25,072 nucleotides of DNA, from positions 1-25,072 of the forward strand of contig DGGU01000032.1 of the NCBI GenBank assembly GCA_002392345.1, given 5' to 3'. Origin of the DNA: Lachnospiraceae bacterium UBA3866. GTDB taxonomy: Bacteria; Bacillota; Clostridia; Lachnospirales; Lachnospiraceae. Positions within the stretch are counted from its first letter, which is position 1, and each line of letters begins with the position of its first letter. Position numbers and translations under genes: made by a program. A model generated the notes under the pieces. It was given only the letters and a program-made list of their open reading frames with translations, was not told where the DNA came from and made no database searches. Of this stretch, positions 14,806 through 23,707 are shown piece by piece.

Positions 14806-15060
14806 ATGATTATGTATCTAATAATAATATTTGCCGTATTATTTTGCTTGTTTTTATTAAAGTACTTTCTAATATTATGCATTCGTTGTTATCAGAAAAT
14901 AGCACCAAAAGAAATAAGAGGAAGGTGTCTATATGAACCAACTTGTTCGGAATATATGATACTTGCTATAAAAAAATATGGTGTAATAAAAGGTATTTTA
15001 AAAGGTATAGATAGACTTAAAAGATGTCATTATCCAAACGGCGGAGTTGATTATCCCTAA
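14806..15060 (+). CDS. yidD: YidD-like membrane protein insertion efficiency factor
   Basis: YidD assists YidC in inserting membrane proteins and is normally encoded between rnpA and yidC. Here an 84-residue copy sits in an unrelated operon. A hydrophobic N-terminal segment (about residues 3-24) precedes the family core. The core begins RCYQKIAP, then has CLYEPTCSEYMILAI with the conserved PTCSEY, GVIKGILKGIDRLKRC, and the ending HYPNGGVDYP. The three conserved cysteines are kept. The start could be ATG 14806 or ATG 14812. No ribosome binding site is visible and the gene begins seven bases after the previous stop, so coupled translation is likely. It may be a second, system-dedicated copy. 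Confidence 0.88.
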   Translation: MIMYLIIIFAVLFCLFLLKYFLILCIRCYQKIAPKEIRGRCLYEPTCSEYMILAIKKYGVIKGILKGIDRLKRCHYPNGGVDYP

Positions 15061-15078
15061 TCAAGAAAGTGAGAAAGT

Positions 15079-15996
15079 ATGGTTATATGTAGTAAGTGTG
15101 GGAACGAAGTTGAAAATGGTAAGTTTTGCACCAAGTGTGGTGCTCCTTTAGAAGTTCAAAATAATAATGAAATAAGGCAGGCTACTAATGATAAGTTTTG
15201 CCCAAATTGTGGTGCGAAAGTCACAGGAAAATTTTGTGTATTATGTGGAACAAAAATTGAGGCTTCTTCTTTTGGACGCACAAAAAGCGAAATTACAAAA
15301 AGCAAAAGCGGTTTTTTAAATGGACTGACGAGTGAGATATCGAAAAAAGTAGGGAATATAGCTACAGCCTTAACTGCAATAAAAAGTAATTATAAGAACG
15401 GGACAATTTTATATTGGGTTGAGAAAATACCTAATGTTAAAGAAAAACAAATCATTGTTTCAGATGATGAAACAGCTTTTATAAATCAAGGGGCTGGATT
15501 TAAAAAAGTTTTAAATGATAGATTGGTTCAAGATGATAATTTTGAATGCTACTATATTAAAAATAATACAAAGATTAATTTTGCGAATTCAGAATTTTCA
15601 TTCCCAGTATCAATAAAAAAAGTTTTAACTGATAATGAGATTGATATTAATATTAGGATGTCTATAGATTTGGTTGTTGAAGATATAGAAAAGTTTACTT
15701 CGCAATTAATTAGTTTAAGGAAAGAATCATGGACGACTTTATCATTTTATAATAATTGCTTTAGCGGTACAAATGACAAAATAAAAGAACTATTAGTCAA
15801 TGAATTTAGAAGTAATGGCGGTATAGTTATTAATAGAGCCACTGAACAGATAGAAGAATTATTATCACCAATACAAGATGTAATAAAAGAAGAACTAAAG
15901 AAGTGTTTTGTTAGATTAGAAAATTGTGAGATTATAAGTGTAGATTTTGACTATGATAAAGCAAATGAGATTATGATTAATGATTTATATAAATAA
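15079..15996 (+). CDS. Double zinc ribbon plus degenerate SPFH-like protein
   Basis: The protein has 305 residues with two tandem zinc ribbons, CSKCGNEVENGKFCTKCG at about 4-21 and CPNCGAKVTGKFCVLCG at about 41-57. A basic helical linker follows, then a core beginning NGTILYWVEKIPN. This core aligns along its length with the protein at 13286 (matching NKLPSDYEKK to EKIPNVKEKQ, and FECYYI to FSCYFV). It also shares the outline of the SPFH domain at 21426. The end is helical with a final beta strand (IISVDFDYDK). No membrane segment is seen. A weak GTGAGAAAG site lies before ATG 15079. It probably arose by duplication within the operon, but at the level seen here the two are quite diverged. Confidence 0.7.
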   Translation: MVICSKCGNEVENGKFCTKCGAPLEVQNNNEIRQATNDKFCPNCGAKVTGKFCVLCGTKIEASSFGRTKSEITKSKSGFLNGLTSEISKKVGNIATALTAIKSNYKNGTILYWVEKIPNVKEKQIIVSDDETAFINQGAGFKKVLNDRLVQDDNFECYYIKNNTKINFANSEFSFPVSIKKVLTDNEIDINIRMSIDLVVEDIEKFTSQLISLRKESWTTLSFYNNCFSGTNDKIKELLVNEFRSNGGIVINRATEQIEELLSPIQDVIKEELKKCFVRLENCEIISVDFDYDKANEIMINDLYK

Positions 15997-16030
15997 CATT
16001 AAGAATATAAGGAGAATATAGGTAAAATTT

Positions 16031-16624
16031 ATGGGAGCACAGATAGTTGAGTTAAATTGTCCAGGTTGCGGTGCAAGAGTATCGATAGGGCAAAGTGAAT
16101 GTGAATATTGTCATAAACCAATAGTTGTTACTACATTTAATAGTATTAGTAATTTGTCGGTTCCAGAATTAAATAAATATACAAATGAATATAAGAAAAT
16201 ATTAAAAGAAGACCCCGAAAATCCATCTATTAATGGATCAATAGCAATGTGTTATTTAAAACTTAAAATGTATGAAAAAGCTGCCATTGCATTTGAAAAG
16301 GCCATAGAAGATAATTTCGATAATTCTGAAATGTATTTTTATGCAGCATTATGTCTATTAAATGGTAAAAAACCATTTGTGCAAACGAGAGAAGTTATAG
16401 ACAAAATAATAGAATATACTAATGCTGCAATACAAATTGAATCAAGAGGAATATATTATTATTTTGAGGCTTATATTAAACAAGATTATTTCCAAAGAAA
16501 GTTTTTGAAAACATCACCAACATATCAAGAATTACTTGAACTAGCTAAAACATCAGGGGTATCTGATGCTGATATATCAATGATATTTGAAATATTAGGA
16601 TTGGAAAAACCTACAAACTTGTGA
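16031..16624 (+). CDS. Zinc ribbon plus TPR-repeat protein
   Basis: The protein has 197 residues. A zinc ribbon at residues 10-27 (C10, C13, C24, C27) is followed by helical tetratricopeptide-like repeats over about residues 45-150. The clearest repeat is NGSIAMCYLKLKMYEKAAIAFEKAI with the usual small and large hydrophobic spacing. TPR units bind protein partners, so an adaptor role is inferred. ATG 16031 is the only start, because a stop closes the frame upstream. AAGGAG is 16 bases away, which is longer than usual. The next gene, the large ATPase, begins ten bases after the stop with no clear ribosome binding site of its own, so the two are likely made together. Confidence 0.72.
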   Translation: MGAQIVELNCPGCGARVSIGQSECEYCHKPIVVTTFNSISNLSVPELNKYTNEYKKILKEDPENPSINGSIAMCYLKLKMYEKAAIAFEKAIEDNFDNSEMYFYAALCLLNGKKPFVQTREVIDKIIEYTNAAIQIESRGIYYYFEAYIKQDYFQRKFLKTSPTYQELLELAKTSGVSDADISMIFEILGLEKPTNL

Positions 16625-16633
16625 TATTTGTAA

Positions 16634-19318
16634 ATGGAATTTATTTCTACAAAAAAATTATTAAGCAACGAGACTGTAGCATTGGGAATAATAGAAATAG
16701 TGAGCATACCTCACAAGGTAATCTTTGGCGATTTTACATCAGAAATTCAACTTATAGAATATCAAAAACAAGAATTTACAAAAGTTTTTAATGAAATTTA
16801 TCAAATATATAAATCGATAAATCAAAATAATAATGAGGATAAAAGTATCTCTTTAGAAATATTGTGGAGTACATATGAAACCACAAATCAAACATTTAAA
16901 GCAAATATTAGAATAGATTTATTGATTAGAGCAATTGACTTTGATGAAAAAAATGCAAAAGATACGATAAATTCAATATCAAATGTATTAAAAACAACAT
17001 TGCAGATGTTGAAGTATGAATTTAAAGACATTCCAATTGATGATTTTATAGAAAAACAGTCTAAAGTTAACAAAAATTCGATAAAGGCAATAGTTAAAAA
17101 TGAAAGGGTAGAAAATCTGCAAAATCAGTTAATGCCATGTTGCTATATGTACGACCAGCTTCCAAAGTCAACTAATGACTTAAGCAATATTATAATTTCT
17201 TTGACTGACAACCCAAATTCAGCTATATCTTTTCAATTTATACCAACCATATTTTATGATGATGAAAAAGCAGAAATTGATCGAAATTTTCAGGCTCTTG
17301 AAATATTGAAAAGAGGCATTCCTGATCAAAGCATAGGAAATGTTAGTTTTGTTAATGCCGATGCTTGTTTGTCAAATTATAAGTATTATTCTGATCATAA
17401 AAATAATCCACTATTTATGTTTAATGTTGTAGTTTATGGGAGTAGTGATAGCGTTCAAAATATAATTAATAAACTATATGGTCAAGTTTCAACTGGAGAT
17501 GCTGACGATACCGCAAATCTCAAAGTCATTGATATTTACAAAGAAGAATATGATATTGAAAATAACTTATATGCACTACCATTCGCTTTGTCTGAAACTA
17601 TAACTGATATTGATAGAGATGAATGTATATGGAATGCAGGAATAATTTCTGATTCTTTATATAGGCTACCATATATTTTGACTTGTGAAGAGATTTCTCA
17701 ACTTTGTAGATTGCCTATTGGTAGTGATAAGGTTTCTGCAGGACTCAATATAAATGAATCTAATAGATCAAGTAAGAAATATAATGCTAATTTAATTGAT
17801 ACAGGTGATATAATTTTGGGCAAGCTAAAATCATCTTCATATAGCAATAATATAGGAATAAAGTTAGATGATTTAGCAAAGCATATGTTAGTAGTAGGAA
17901 CGCCTGGATCTGGCAAAACAACATTTTCGGTAGGATTATTGGATAGGCTATGGAAAGATCACAAGATACCATTTTTAGTAATAGAGCCAGCCAAAAATGA
18001 GTATAGAGCCTTAGTTCAAAGCATTCCTGAGTTACAAATTTTCACACCGGGGAAAAATTTTATCTCTCCGTTTGTATATAATCCATTTGTGCCACCGAAG
18101 AATGTTAAACTGGAAACTTATAAATCAACTTTAAAAACAGCATTTGCAGCTGGTGTATCGATGGTAACTCCACTTGATAAGATATTTGAAGAAACTATTA
18201 ATAATTGTTATTCGGATTTTAGATGGCTTGATACATATACAATAAATGATGAAAAAGGAAAAATATTTAACATTGAAGACTTTATTAAATCTTTTCAAAG
18301 TACATTCGAAAAGATAGGATATACCGGAGATGCCGCTAATATTGGCAGGGCAGGATTGGTAAGGCTGAAAGGGTTAAAAAATTTATTTGATAATTATTAT
18401 TCTATACCAATAGAAGATTTATTATCTAAGCCTACTATAATAGAACTTGCAGCGATAGAAAATTCTGATCAAAAAGCGCTTATTATAGCCTTAGTCCTTT
18501 TATCAATCTTATCATATGTTAATGCGAATTATGTTGGTGAAGGTGGGCTTAAGAATGTAATTTTACTAGAAGAAGCTCACGTATTACTTGATGCATCTTC
18601 AAGTGCGGGTGAAGGAGAGGCAGATCCAAGTTCTATAGCTAAAGGCTTGGTAAAAAGAATGCTTGCGGAGATAAGATCATACGGTGTTGGACTTATAATT
18701 GCTGACCAGTCGCCAAGAAAAGTGTCTACAGATGTTGTTGCTCTTACCGATATGAAAGTTGTATTTAGACTTGTTGAAAATGAAGATAAGCAAATAATAG
18801 GTAATAGTAGCAATATGTCAGAAGTCCAAATACAAAGGTTAGCGAAGTTGAAACCAGGCGAGGCATGTCTATTCTTCAATAGACTTGAAGAAGCTGAAGA
18901 AATCATAACACCGAACTATAGAATAGATAATAATATTAGTATTTCACTTTCTGACGATGGTATAAAAGGATTATCTACATATTGGAATGATAAAAAAGAA
19001 AAGCTTAGACCATATCCATTTTGTGAAGTGTGCAAATCATGTGATAGTGATTGTGATTATAATATAAGAGTGTTAGGAAGAGAAGTTGCAAGAAGGATAT
19101 ATGCTAACTATTTCAATATTGAAACAAAAGAATTTGATAAAGTTAAAGAAGTATTTGCTAGTATCTCAAAACTAATAAGAAACGAATTGAATGATGAGGA
19201 ATTAACTGATAGATTGCTTACATGTTGTATAGTTCATCTGTGGAGAAAGATATATTATGAAACTAAAATTGCAATAAAGAATGAAGCAATAATAGATTTT
19301 TTAAAGAAAAATAGGTGA
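16634..19318 (+). CDS. Large HerA/DUF87-type P-loop ATPase with C-terminal Cys4 cluster
   Basis: The protein has 894 residues. About residues 1-410 form a long N-terminal region I do not recognise. The ATPase core follows, with Walker A GTPGSGKT at 422-429, then VIEPAKNEYRAL. The Walker B strand NVILLEEAH (641-649) has paired glutamates, and a sensor-like LIIADQSPRKV follows. This is the HerA-FtsK layout, a hexameric DNA or polypeptide motor in known members. After the core, C797, C800, C803 and C807 form a compact cluster (CEVCKSCDSDC) suited to Zn or an Fe-S cluster, then a helical tail. HerA-type ATPases often pair with nucleases in DNA processing or defence. No NurA, SIR2 or DUF4297 partner is seen here. 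The neighbours are TPR, SPFH and HD proteins. Confidence 0.85.
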   Translation: MEFISTKKLLSNETVALGIIEIVSIPHKVIFGDFTSEIQLIEYQKQEFTKVFNEIYQIYKSINQNNNEDKSISLEILWSTYETTNQTFKANIRIDLLIRAIDFDEKNAKDTINSISNVLKTTLQMLKYEFKDIPIDDFIEKQSKVNKNSIKAIVKNERVENLQNQLMPCCYMYDQLPKSTNDLSNIIISLTDNPNSAISFQFIPTIFYDDEKAEIDRNFQALEILKRGIPDQSIGNVSFVNADACLSNYKYYSDHKNNPLFMFNVVVYGSSDSVQNIINKLYGQVSTGDADDTANLKVIDIYKEEYDIENNLYALPFALSETITDIDRDECIWNAGIISDSLYRLPYILTCEEISQLCRLPIGSDKVSAGLNINESNRSSKKYNANLIDTGDIILGKLKSSSYSNNIGIKLDDLAKHMLVVGTPGSGKTTFSVGLLDRLWKDHKIPFLVIEPAKNEYRALVQSIPELQIFTPGKNFISPFVYNPFVPPKNVKLETYKSTLKTAFAAGVSMVTPLDKIFEETINNCYSDFRWLDTYTINDEKGKIFNIEDFIKSFQSTFEKIGYTGDAANIGRAGLVRLKGLKNLFDNYYSIPIEDLLSKPTIIELAAIENSDQKALIIALVLLSILSYVNANYVGEGGLKNVILLEEAHVLLDASSSAGEGEADPSSIAKGLVKRMLAEIRSYGVGLIIADQSPRKVSTDVVALTDMKVVFRLVENEDKQIIGNSSNMSEVQIQRLAKLKPGEACLFFNRLEEAEEIITPNYRIDNNISISLSDDGIKGLSTYWNDKKEKLRPYPFCEVCKSCDSDCDYNIRVLGREVARRIYANYFNIETKEFDKVKEVFASISKLIRNELNDEELTDRLLTCCIVHLWRKIYYETKIAIKNEAIIDFLKKNR

Positions 19319-19328
19319 GGAGATAGTT

Positions 19329-19622
19329 ATGGGTGCAGGAATGGACCATTTATTTAATGCTTTGGGAAAGGCAGTTGATGTAGCAGCTGGAATAGTTGGT
19401 GATGGTATAGAGGTGGTTGCAGATGTTGCAAAAGATGCATCCAACTTAACAAAAGAAATTATAATTGATGCAACTGATTCTGCAAGCAAAGCGGTGCAAG
19501 ATTCAATTAATGGTATAGATTCCAATGATTTATCTGAACAAATTGCGATAGATTCAAATAAAAAAATAATTAAAAGGGATAACCAGCAACCTAATATAAA
19601 CGAAATAAAAATGGATGTTTAG
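19329..19622 (+). CDS. Small Ala/Asp-rich helical protein, unknown
   Basis: The protein has 97 residues. The N-terminal 60 or so form a continuous amphipathic pattern with repeated Ala/Val/Asp (AVDVAAGIVGDGIEVVADVA). The C-terminal tail is polar and probably disordered. There is no signal peptide, no cysteine and no recognisable domain. It could associate with membrane surfaces or pack as a coiled coil with its neighbours. GAGGAG (19317-19322), which overlaps the stop of the ATPase gene, lies six bases before ATG 19329, a strong and unambiguous start. Its size and position between the ATPase and the HD protein suggest a small partner subunit, which is inference only. Confidence 0.65.
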   Translation: MGAGMDHLFNALGKAVDVAAGIVGDGIEVVADVAKDASNLTKEIIIDATDSASKAVQDSINGIDSNDLSEQIAIDSNKKIIKRDNQQPNINEIKMDV

Positions 19623-19636
19623 TGAAATGAGGGTAT

Positions 19637-21022
19637 ATGAAATTAAAAGAATTTAGTGATAATGGTGATTTAGCAAATACTGATAATATTGAAAACAATA
19701 AAGAAGAAAATAATGATATTAATAGTGTAAGGATTGATAATCAGGAAAGTTTAAAAAAATCTTTAGATTTTTTGTCAAAAGAAATTTATAAAGGCGATGA
19801 TAACAAAGAAAAAATAAACGATATTAATGATGCAATTATTGGCATCAAAGAATTTACAAAAAATGACGTAGAAGAAGCAAAGGATATTGCATTAAATAGC
19901 CCATATGGAGAGTATTTTACTGATCATAACGAAGGACATATTGAGCAAGTAACCTATAAGAGCATTGAGGCTGGCAAAGCTTTTGCTGATATGGCAGCTG
20001 ATGGTGGTTTTGATTATAGCAATGTAGAAAATGTTGAAAATTTAGTTAAATTCGGAAGCGAAATTGATTATAAAGTACTTGTTGGTGCTGCTATGAGCCA
20101 TGATACAGGGATGAGTGACCATGGATATAATGTTTATATGGATAAAGGCGAACCCAAAAGAGATGCGGACGGTAAGATTGAAATAAAATTACAGGATAAT
20201 AATGATAGGAAAGAGTTTGATAATGTAAGAAGTAGCCATACTTTAAATTCAGCTATCAATATACTAAAGAGAAGAGATGAATATACAAAATTAGGTTATA
20301 GTGATGAACAGATTGATAATATGGCAATACTTGCATTTGCACATTCAAAATCTAATTCCGGAGTCAAGAATCTAAATAGCAAAGAAAATTGGAATACGTG
20401 TTTTGATGTGTTAGATGCTGCTGTAGAGCAATATAATAATGATAACAATAATGGGATAAGGTTTAATAGATTAAATGCATCTAAGGATGATAATTTAAGC
20501 AGATTAGTATTATCGACATTAGCGTTAAGAGTTGGGGATGTAAGTAGAGATTCTGGCGATGATGCATTAGCTCAGTCAGGTGAAAAAGTACATGTTAATA
20601 AAGATCTAATTAATAATGATGCAACATGTTTTGAAGATGAAGTTGCGAATGACAATTGTGTTATGATAGAAACAAAAAACGGTGAAAAGGTTATGAAGAA
20701 TGATAATGAGAAAGCGACAATTAAATCGAGGAAGTGCCATGTGGGAGAACAAAATATAACATATAATGATACAGCATTTGATAAAAAGCAAGGAAGGATA
20801 GTTCATAATATAAAAGTTGCTGATGGCAATTTTGCACCACATTGTACCATAGAAGCAATAAAAGACCACATTGGTGAATTTGGATCAGCTGTAATAGGAC
20901 AATATGATATTGTAGTAAATTTAGGGAATAGAACGAATAAGCAAGAATTATACAAAGCGAAATTAGAAAGATATATAACTGAAAAAAAATTAGATGAAAG
21001 GATTAAATTGAGATTTAATTAA
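19637..21022 (+). CDS. HD-domain metal-dependent phosphohydrolase
   Basis: The protein has 461 residues. The first 60 or so are Asn/Asp-rich and low in complexity. A helical HD superfamily core follows. It has a histidine near H101 (DHNEGHIEQV), the HD doublet H155-D156 (AAMSHDTGM), H201 (SSHTLNSA), H236 (FAHSKS) and D301 (LRVGDVSRD). This H...HD...H...H...D order fits a two-metal phosphohydrolase acting on nucleotides, cyclic dinucleotides or nucleic acid; the substrate cannot be read from the sequence. The C-terminal 120 residues include a beta-rich section I do not recognise. No RelA/SpoT synthetase or GYP motif is present. ATGAGGG gives a good site before ATG 19637. It is the only obvious hydrolase of the operon and so a candidate effector. 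Confidence 0.78.
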   Translation: MKLKEFSDNGDLANTDNIENNKEENNDINSVRIDNQESLKKSLDFLSKEIYKGDDNKEKINDINDAIIGIKEFTKNDVEEAKDIALNSPYGEYFTDHNEGHIEQVTYKSIEAGKAFADMAADGGFDYSNVENVENLVKFGSEIDYKVLVGAAMSHDTGMSDHGYNVYMDKGEPKRDADGKIEIKLQDNNDRKEFDNVRSSHTLNSAINILKRRDEYTKLGYSDEQIDNMAILAFAHSKSNSGVKNLNSKENWNTCFDVLDAAVEQYNNDNNNGIRFNRLNASKDDNLSRLVLSTLALRVGDVSRDSGDDALAQSGEKVHVNKDLINNDATCFEDEVANDNCVMIETKNGEKVMKNDNEKATIKSRKCHVGEQNITYNDTAFDKKQGRIVHNIKVADGNFAPHCTIEAIKDHIGEFGSAVIGQYDIVVNLGNRTNKQELYKAKLERYITEKKLDERIKLRFN

Positions 21023-21027
21023 TCGAT

Positions 21028-21411
21028 ATGAAAATTTTTGAGAAAAACTATAATGGAAAATTTGTAACAAAATACGAAGCGAATAATTTAAATTCATTTA
21101 GAAGTATATTTGAATTTTTAAATTTAATAAGGAGCAAAAAATATAATTTTTCGAATGTTGAATTTATGGATACGGACAATTCGGCAGATGATGGGAATGA
21201 AACATTTAATATTGATATAAATAATTTTGATTATGATGTAATTGAAAAAAAATACAATTCATATAACATAAGTGCAGTTGGCATTGATATAATAATTAAA
21301 GACATAATATTAAGTGTTCTGGTTAGCAAAAACTATGAAATAACAGTAATTTCATATGAAAATAGTAGAGAATTATTAAAAAAATTTGAACAGGACATGG
21401 AATTATTATAA
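21028..21411 (+). CDS. Hypothetical protein, accessory operon
   Basis: The 127-residue acidic protein is rich in Asn, Asp and aromatic residues. It has no signal peptide, membrane segment or cysteines, and I recognise no family. The predicted alternation of short strands and helices (NFDYDVIEKKYNSY, then ISAVGIDIIIKDIILSVLVS) suggests a small alpha/beta fold. It begins five bases after the HD gene with no visible ribosome binding site, so coupled translation with the HD protein is likely. That would suit a chaperone, inhibitor or antidote of the HD enzyme, but this is guesswork from position. Confidence 0.6.
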   Translation: MKIFEKNYNGKFVTKYEANNLNSFRSIFEFLNLIRSKKYNFSNVEFMDTDNSADDGNETFNIDINNFDYDVIEKKYNSYNISAVGIDIIIKDIILSVLVSKNYEITVISYENSRELLKKFEQDMELL

Positions 21412-21425
21412 ATTTGGAGGGAAAT

Positions 21426-22586
21426 ATGGGCTTATTTGATAGAAACCCCAACGAGCAAAATTATGTTGGGGGTAAAAAACACTGGACTGATGTTATAAAG
21501 AATTCAGGTCCTGGAGAGTTGCTAATTTGGAGACAACCAGAAGAAGACTTTAATAACAACTCAACACTTATTGTTATGCCAGGTGAGTATTCTATATTTA
21601 TAAATGAGGGGAAAGTAGAACAGGTTTTTGAAAACGGCACATATAAACTTGATACAAAAAATTATCCTTTTATTAGCAGGCTTAAAAATGCATTTTCTGG
21701 CGGAATATCAACATTTAATTGTGTTGTTTATTTCGTAAGAAAGTCAGACAGTGAGGAAATAAAGTGGGGTACGGATTCACCTATACAAGTAAGAGATAAG
21801 GTGTGGGGTATAAGAACTGATGCAAAAGTGAGAGGTGCCTATAAAGTAAAGATAATAAATCCATCGTTATTTCTTACAAAGTTAATAGGTAATAATGTGT
21901 TATCACAAGAACAAATTGATTTAAATAAGTACTTTTCATCAGAATTACAAGGAAAGATTAAAACTGCTGTGTCAAAGTTTTTAAATGGTCTAGAACAAGA
22001 ATTAATAGGAATAGATGCTTACTTAGATGATTTATCAACAAAAATTGAACCAAACATAAATGAAGCATTGAGTGATTATGGTCTTGAGTGTGTTAAGTTT
22101 TCACTTGAAGCAATAGATATAGATGCAACTAAATATGATGCACTTGATGCTTCTCAAATTGAATTGATTGCAAGACAGAGAGGATATCAAGGCGATAAAT
22201 CAGGCCTCGAGATTCTTGGAGATGATTGGGCAAAAACACAAGGTTATAATTTACTTAAGGATTTAGCAAATAATCCTAATAGTGGTGGAGCAGCTGCTAC
22301 TGGAGCAGGGCTTGGTATGGGAATAGGAGCCGCTGGTGCTTTTGGGTCTATAGCTCAACAAGTATTTGCTCCGACTGTCAATGCAATAAACGGTGCGAAT
22401 CAAAACACAAGGGGCAATCAGAGTAGAAGATTTCAGCAAAGAAATGATTCTAATAGCGGTAACGATCAAAATAAAAAAGGTGATCCAATGGAATCATTAA
22501 AAAAATTAAAGGAGCTTCTTGATGCTGGATTAATTGAACAAAGTGAATATGATAACAAAAAAACTGAAATATTAAGCAAGATGTGA
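21426..22586 (+). CDS. SPFH-domain protein with C-terminal SHOCT (YdjI-like)
   Basis: The protein has 386 residues. The SPFH/band-7 core spans about residues 28-240. It begins GPGELLIWRQPEEDF, has the strands TLIVMPGEYSIFINEG and FNCVVYFV, the WGTDSPIQVRDK turn, and a helical end with LECVKFSLEAIDID. A Gly/Ala-rich stretch (about 278-305) and a Gln/Asn/Arg-rich linker follow. The last 34 residues (DPMESLKKLKELLDAGLIEQ and on) are a SHOCT domain. The family resembles the stomatin/prohibitin-like YdjI group, which builds membrane-associated scaffolds. GGAGG (21416-21420) sets the start at ATG 21426, not an earlier TTG at 21414. This is probably the structural platform of the operon. The two smaller degenerate copies are at 13286 and 15079. 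Confidence 0.88.
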   Translation: MGLFDRNPNEQNYVGGKKHWTDVIKNSGPGELLIWRQPEEDFNNNSTLIVMPGEYSIFINEGKVEQVFENGTYKLDTKNYPFISRLKNAFSGGISTFNCVVYFVRKSDSEEIKWGTDSPIQVRDKVWGIRTDAKVRGAYKVKIINPSLFLTKLIGNNVLSQEQIDLNKYFSSELQGKIKTAVSKFLNGLEQELIGIDAYLDDLSTKIEPNINEALSDYGLECVKFSLEAIDIDATKYDALDASQIELIARQRGYQGDKSGLEILGDDWAKTQGYNLLKDLANNPNSGGAAATGAGLGMGIGAAGAFGSIAQQVFAPTVNAINGANQNTRGNQSRRFQQRNDSNSGNDQNKKGDPMESLKKLKELLDAGLIEQSEYDNKKTEILSKM

Positions 22587-22643
22587 GAATAGTGTAAAGA
22601 TTAACAATATTGAACTTAAATAAATATGGAGGAAACCGATATT

Positions 22644-23669
22644 ATGTTTTGCCCTAATTGTGGGAATGAAATTAAAGATGGTGATTTGTTTTGTGGCGAG
22701 TGTGGATTTAAAATTGATGGTAATAATGCAGGAACAGAGAGCGCACAAATAAATAAGCAAAAAAGTATTGCTCCTGTGGTGTGTTCTGTAGTAGTAGTGA
22801 TAGCTATAATAGGAGGCCTTGCTTTTTATTTTGGAAATAAATCAAAATCTGACATCAATGTTGCGATGAGACAATCGGTAGATTATAATCACCAAAATAA
22901 TAATAATACGATTGAAGATAATTCATATTATATAGAAGAAACTAGTACCATACAGTATTCAAACCAAGATAATATATCAGCGAATGCAACAAATGAATTG
23001 ACATCACAGATTATATATGCCAATGTTGTAAGTGATTATGGTAGTAATACTACAATAGATATGATGGATACAGTTAGATTTGGAAATTATATACAGGGGA
23101 ATAATTATCAACCAATTGAATGGATTGTGCTTAAGAAAGATAGTGTCAATGGAAAGGCTTTTCTGTTATCTAAATATATTCTTGATTGTAAAAAGTATAA
23201 TGAAGTTCGAAGCAATGTGTATTGGAGTACAAGTACTATAAGACAGTGGCTTAATTCATATTTCTACGATAGTGCATTTAATGATAGTGAAAAGAATATG
23301 ATAATGGATACTCTTGTTTTTACAAATCAAAATAGTTTATATGGTACAGGCGGTGATTCAAGTAGAGATAAAGTTTTTCTCCTTAGTATAGAAGAGTGTT
23401 TTGAGTATTTTGGTTATGGCTCTTTGAATGGTCATTATTATAATATTGGCAATATTATAGCTACTCGTGGCACTGAATATGCTAAATCAATAAACAATGG
23501 CACTTTGAAAGTTGATGGTGGAGGTTTTAGTCCATATTGGCTTAGATCAACAGGTGTAGAAACATATGACGCTGCTGATGTAAAAGAAGATGGTAATGTT
23601 GATGCGGAGGGGTATTTTGTAGAAAGAGATATTATAGGTGTAAGACCAGCTATATGGATAAATTATTAG
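22644..23669 (+). CDS. Zinc ribbon, transmembrane, DUF6273-like protein 1
   Basis: The protein has 341 residues. An N-terminal zinc ribbon (CPNC at 3-6 and CGEC at 17-20) would be cytoplasmic, and one transmembrane helix follows at about 42-64. A disordered Asn/Ser-rich linker leads to a C-terminal domain of about 190 residues. That domain has VRFGNYIQ, IEWIVL, LLSKYILD, a W-S-T-S-T-I-R-Q-W-L-N block, DKVFLLSIEECF, YWLRS and the ending IGVRPAIWINY, the DUF6273 pattern. It is likely outside the membrane and could sense or bind a ligand. ATG 22644 is preferred because its N-terminus matches the paralogue at 23708. GGAGG (22628-22632) is 11 bases upstream, and an earlier ATG at 22626 overlaps it. 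Confidence 0.82.
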   Translation: MFCPNCGNEIKDGDLFCGECGFKIDGNNAGTESAQINKQKSIAPVVCSVVVVIAIIGGLAFYFGNKSKSDINVAMRQSVDYNHQNNNNTIEDNSYYIEETSTIQYSNQDNISANATNELTSQIIYANVVSDYGSNTTIDMMDTVRFGNYIQGNNYQPIEWIVLKKDSVNGKAFLLSKYILDCKKYNEVRSNVYWSTSTIRQWLNSYFYDSAFNDSEKNMIMDTLVFTNQNSLYGTGGDSSRDKVFLLSIEECFEYFGYGSLNGHYYNIGNIIATRGTEYAKSINNGTLKVDGGGFSPYWLRSTGVETYDAADVKEDGNVDAEGYFVERDIIGVRPAIWINY

Positions 23670-23707
23670 AGGTGCCCATAAAATAGGTTAATGAAGGAGA
23701 GATTTAT

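Noticed and set aside
18577..19525. Minus-strand frames over the ATPase and the following small gene
   Set aside because: They are antisense shadows with low-complexity Ser/Thr/Ala content, and both sense genes have better support.
23669..23677. GAGGTGCCC as a remnant of the structured repeat
   Set aside because: It is only nine bases and part of it is the preceding stop codon. No arm or loop of the repeat is next to it.
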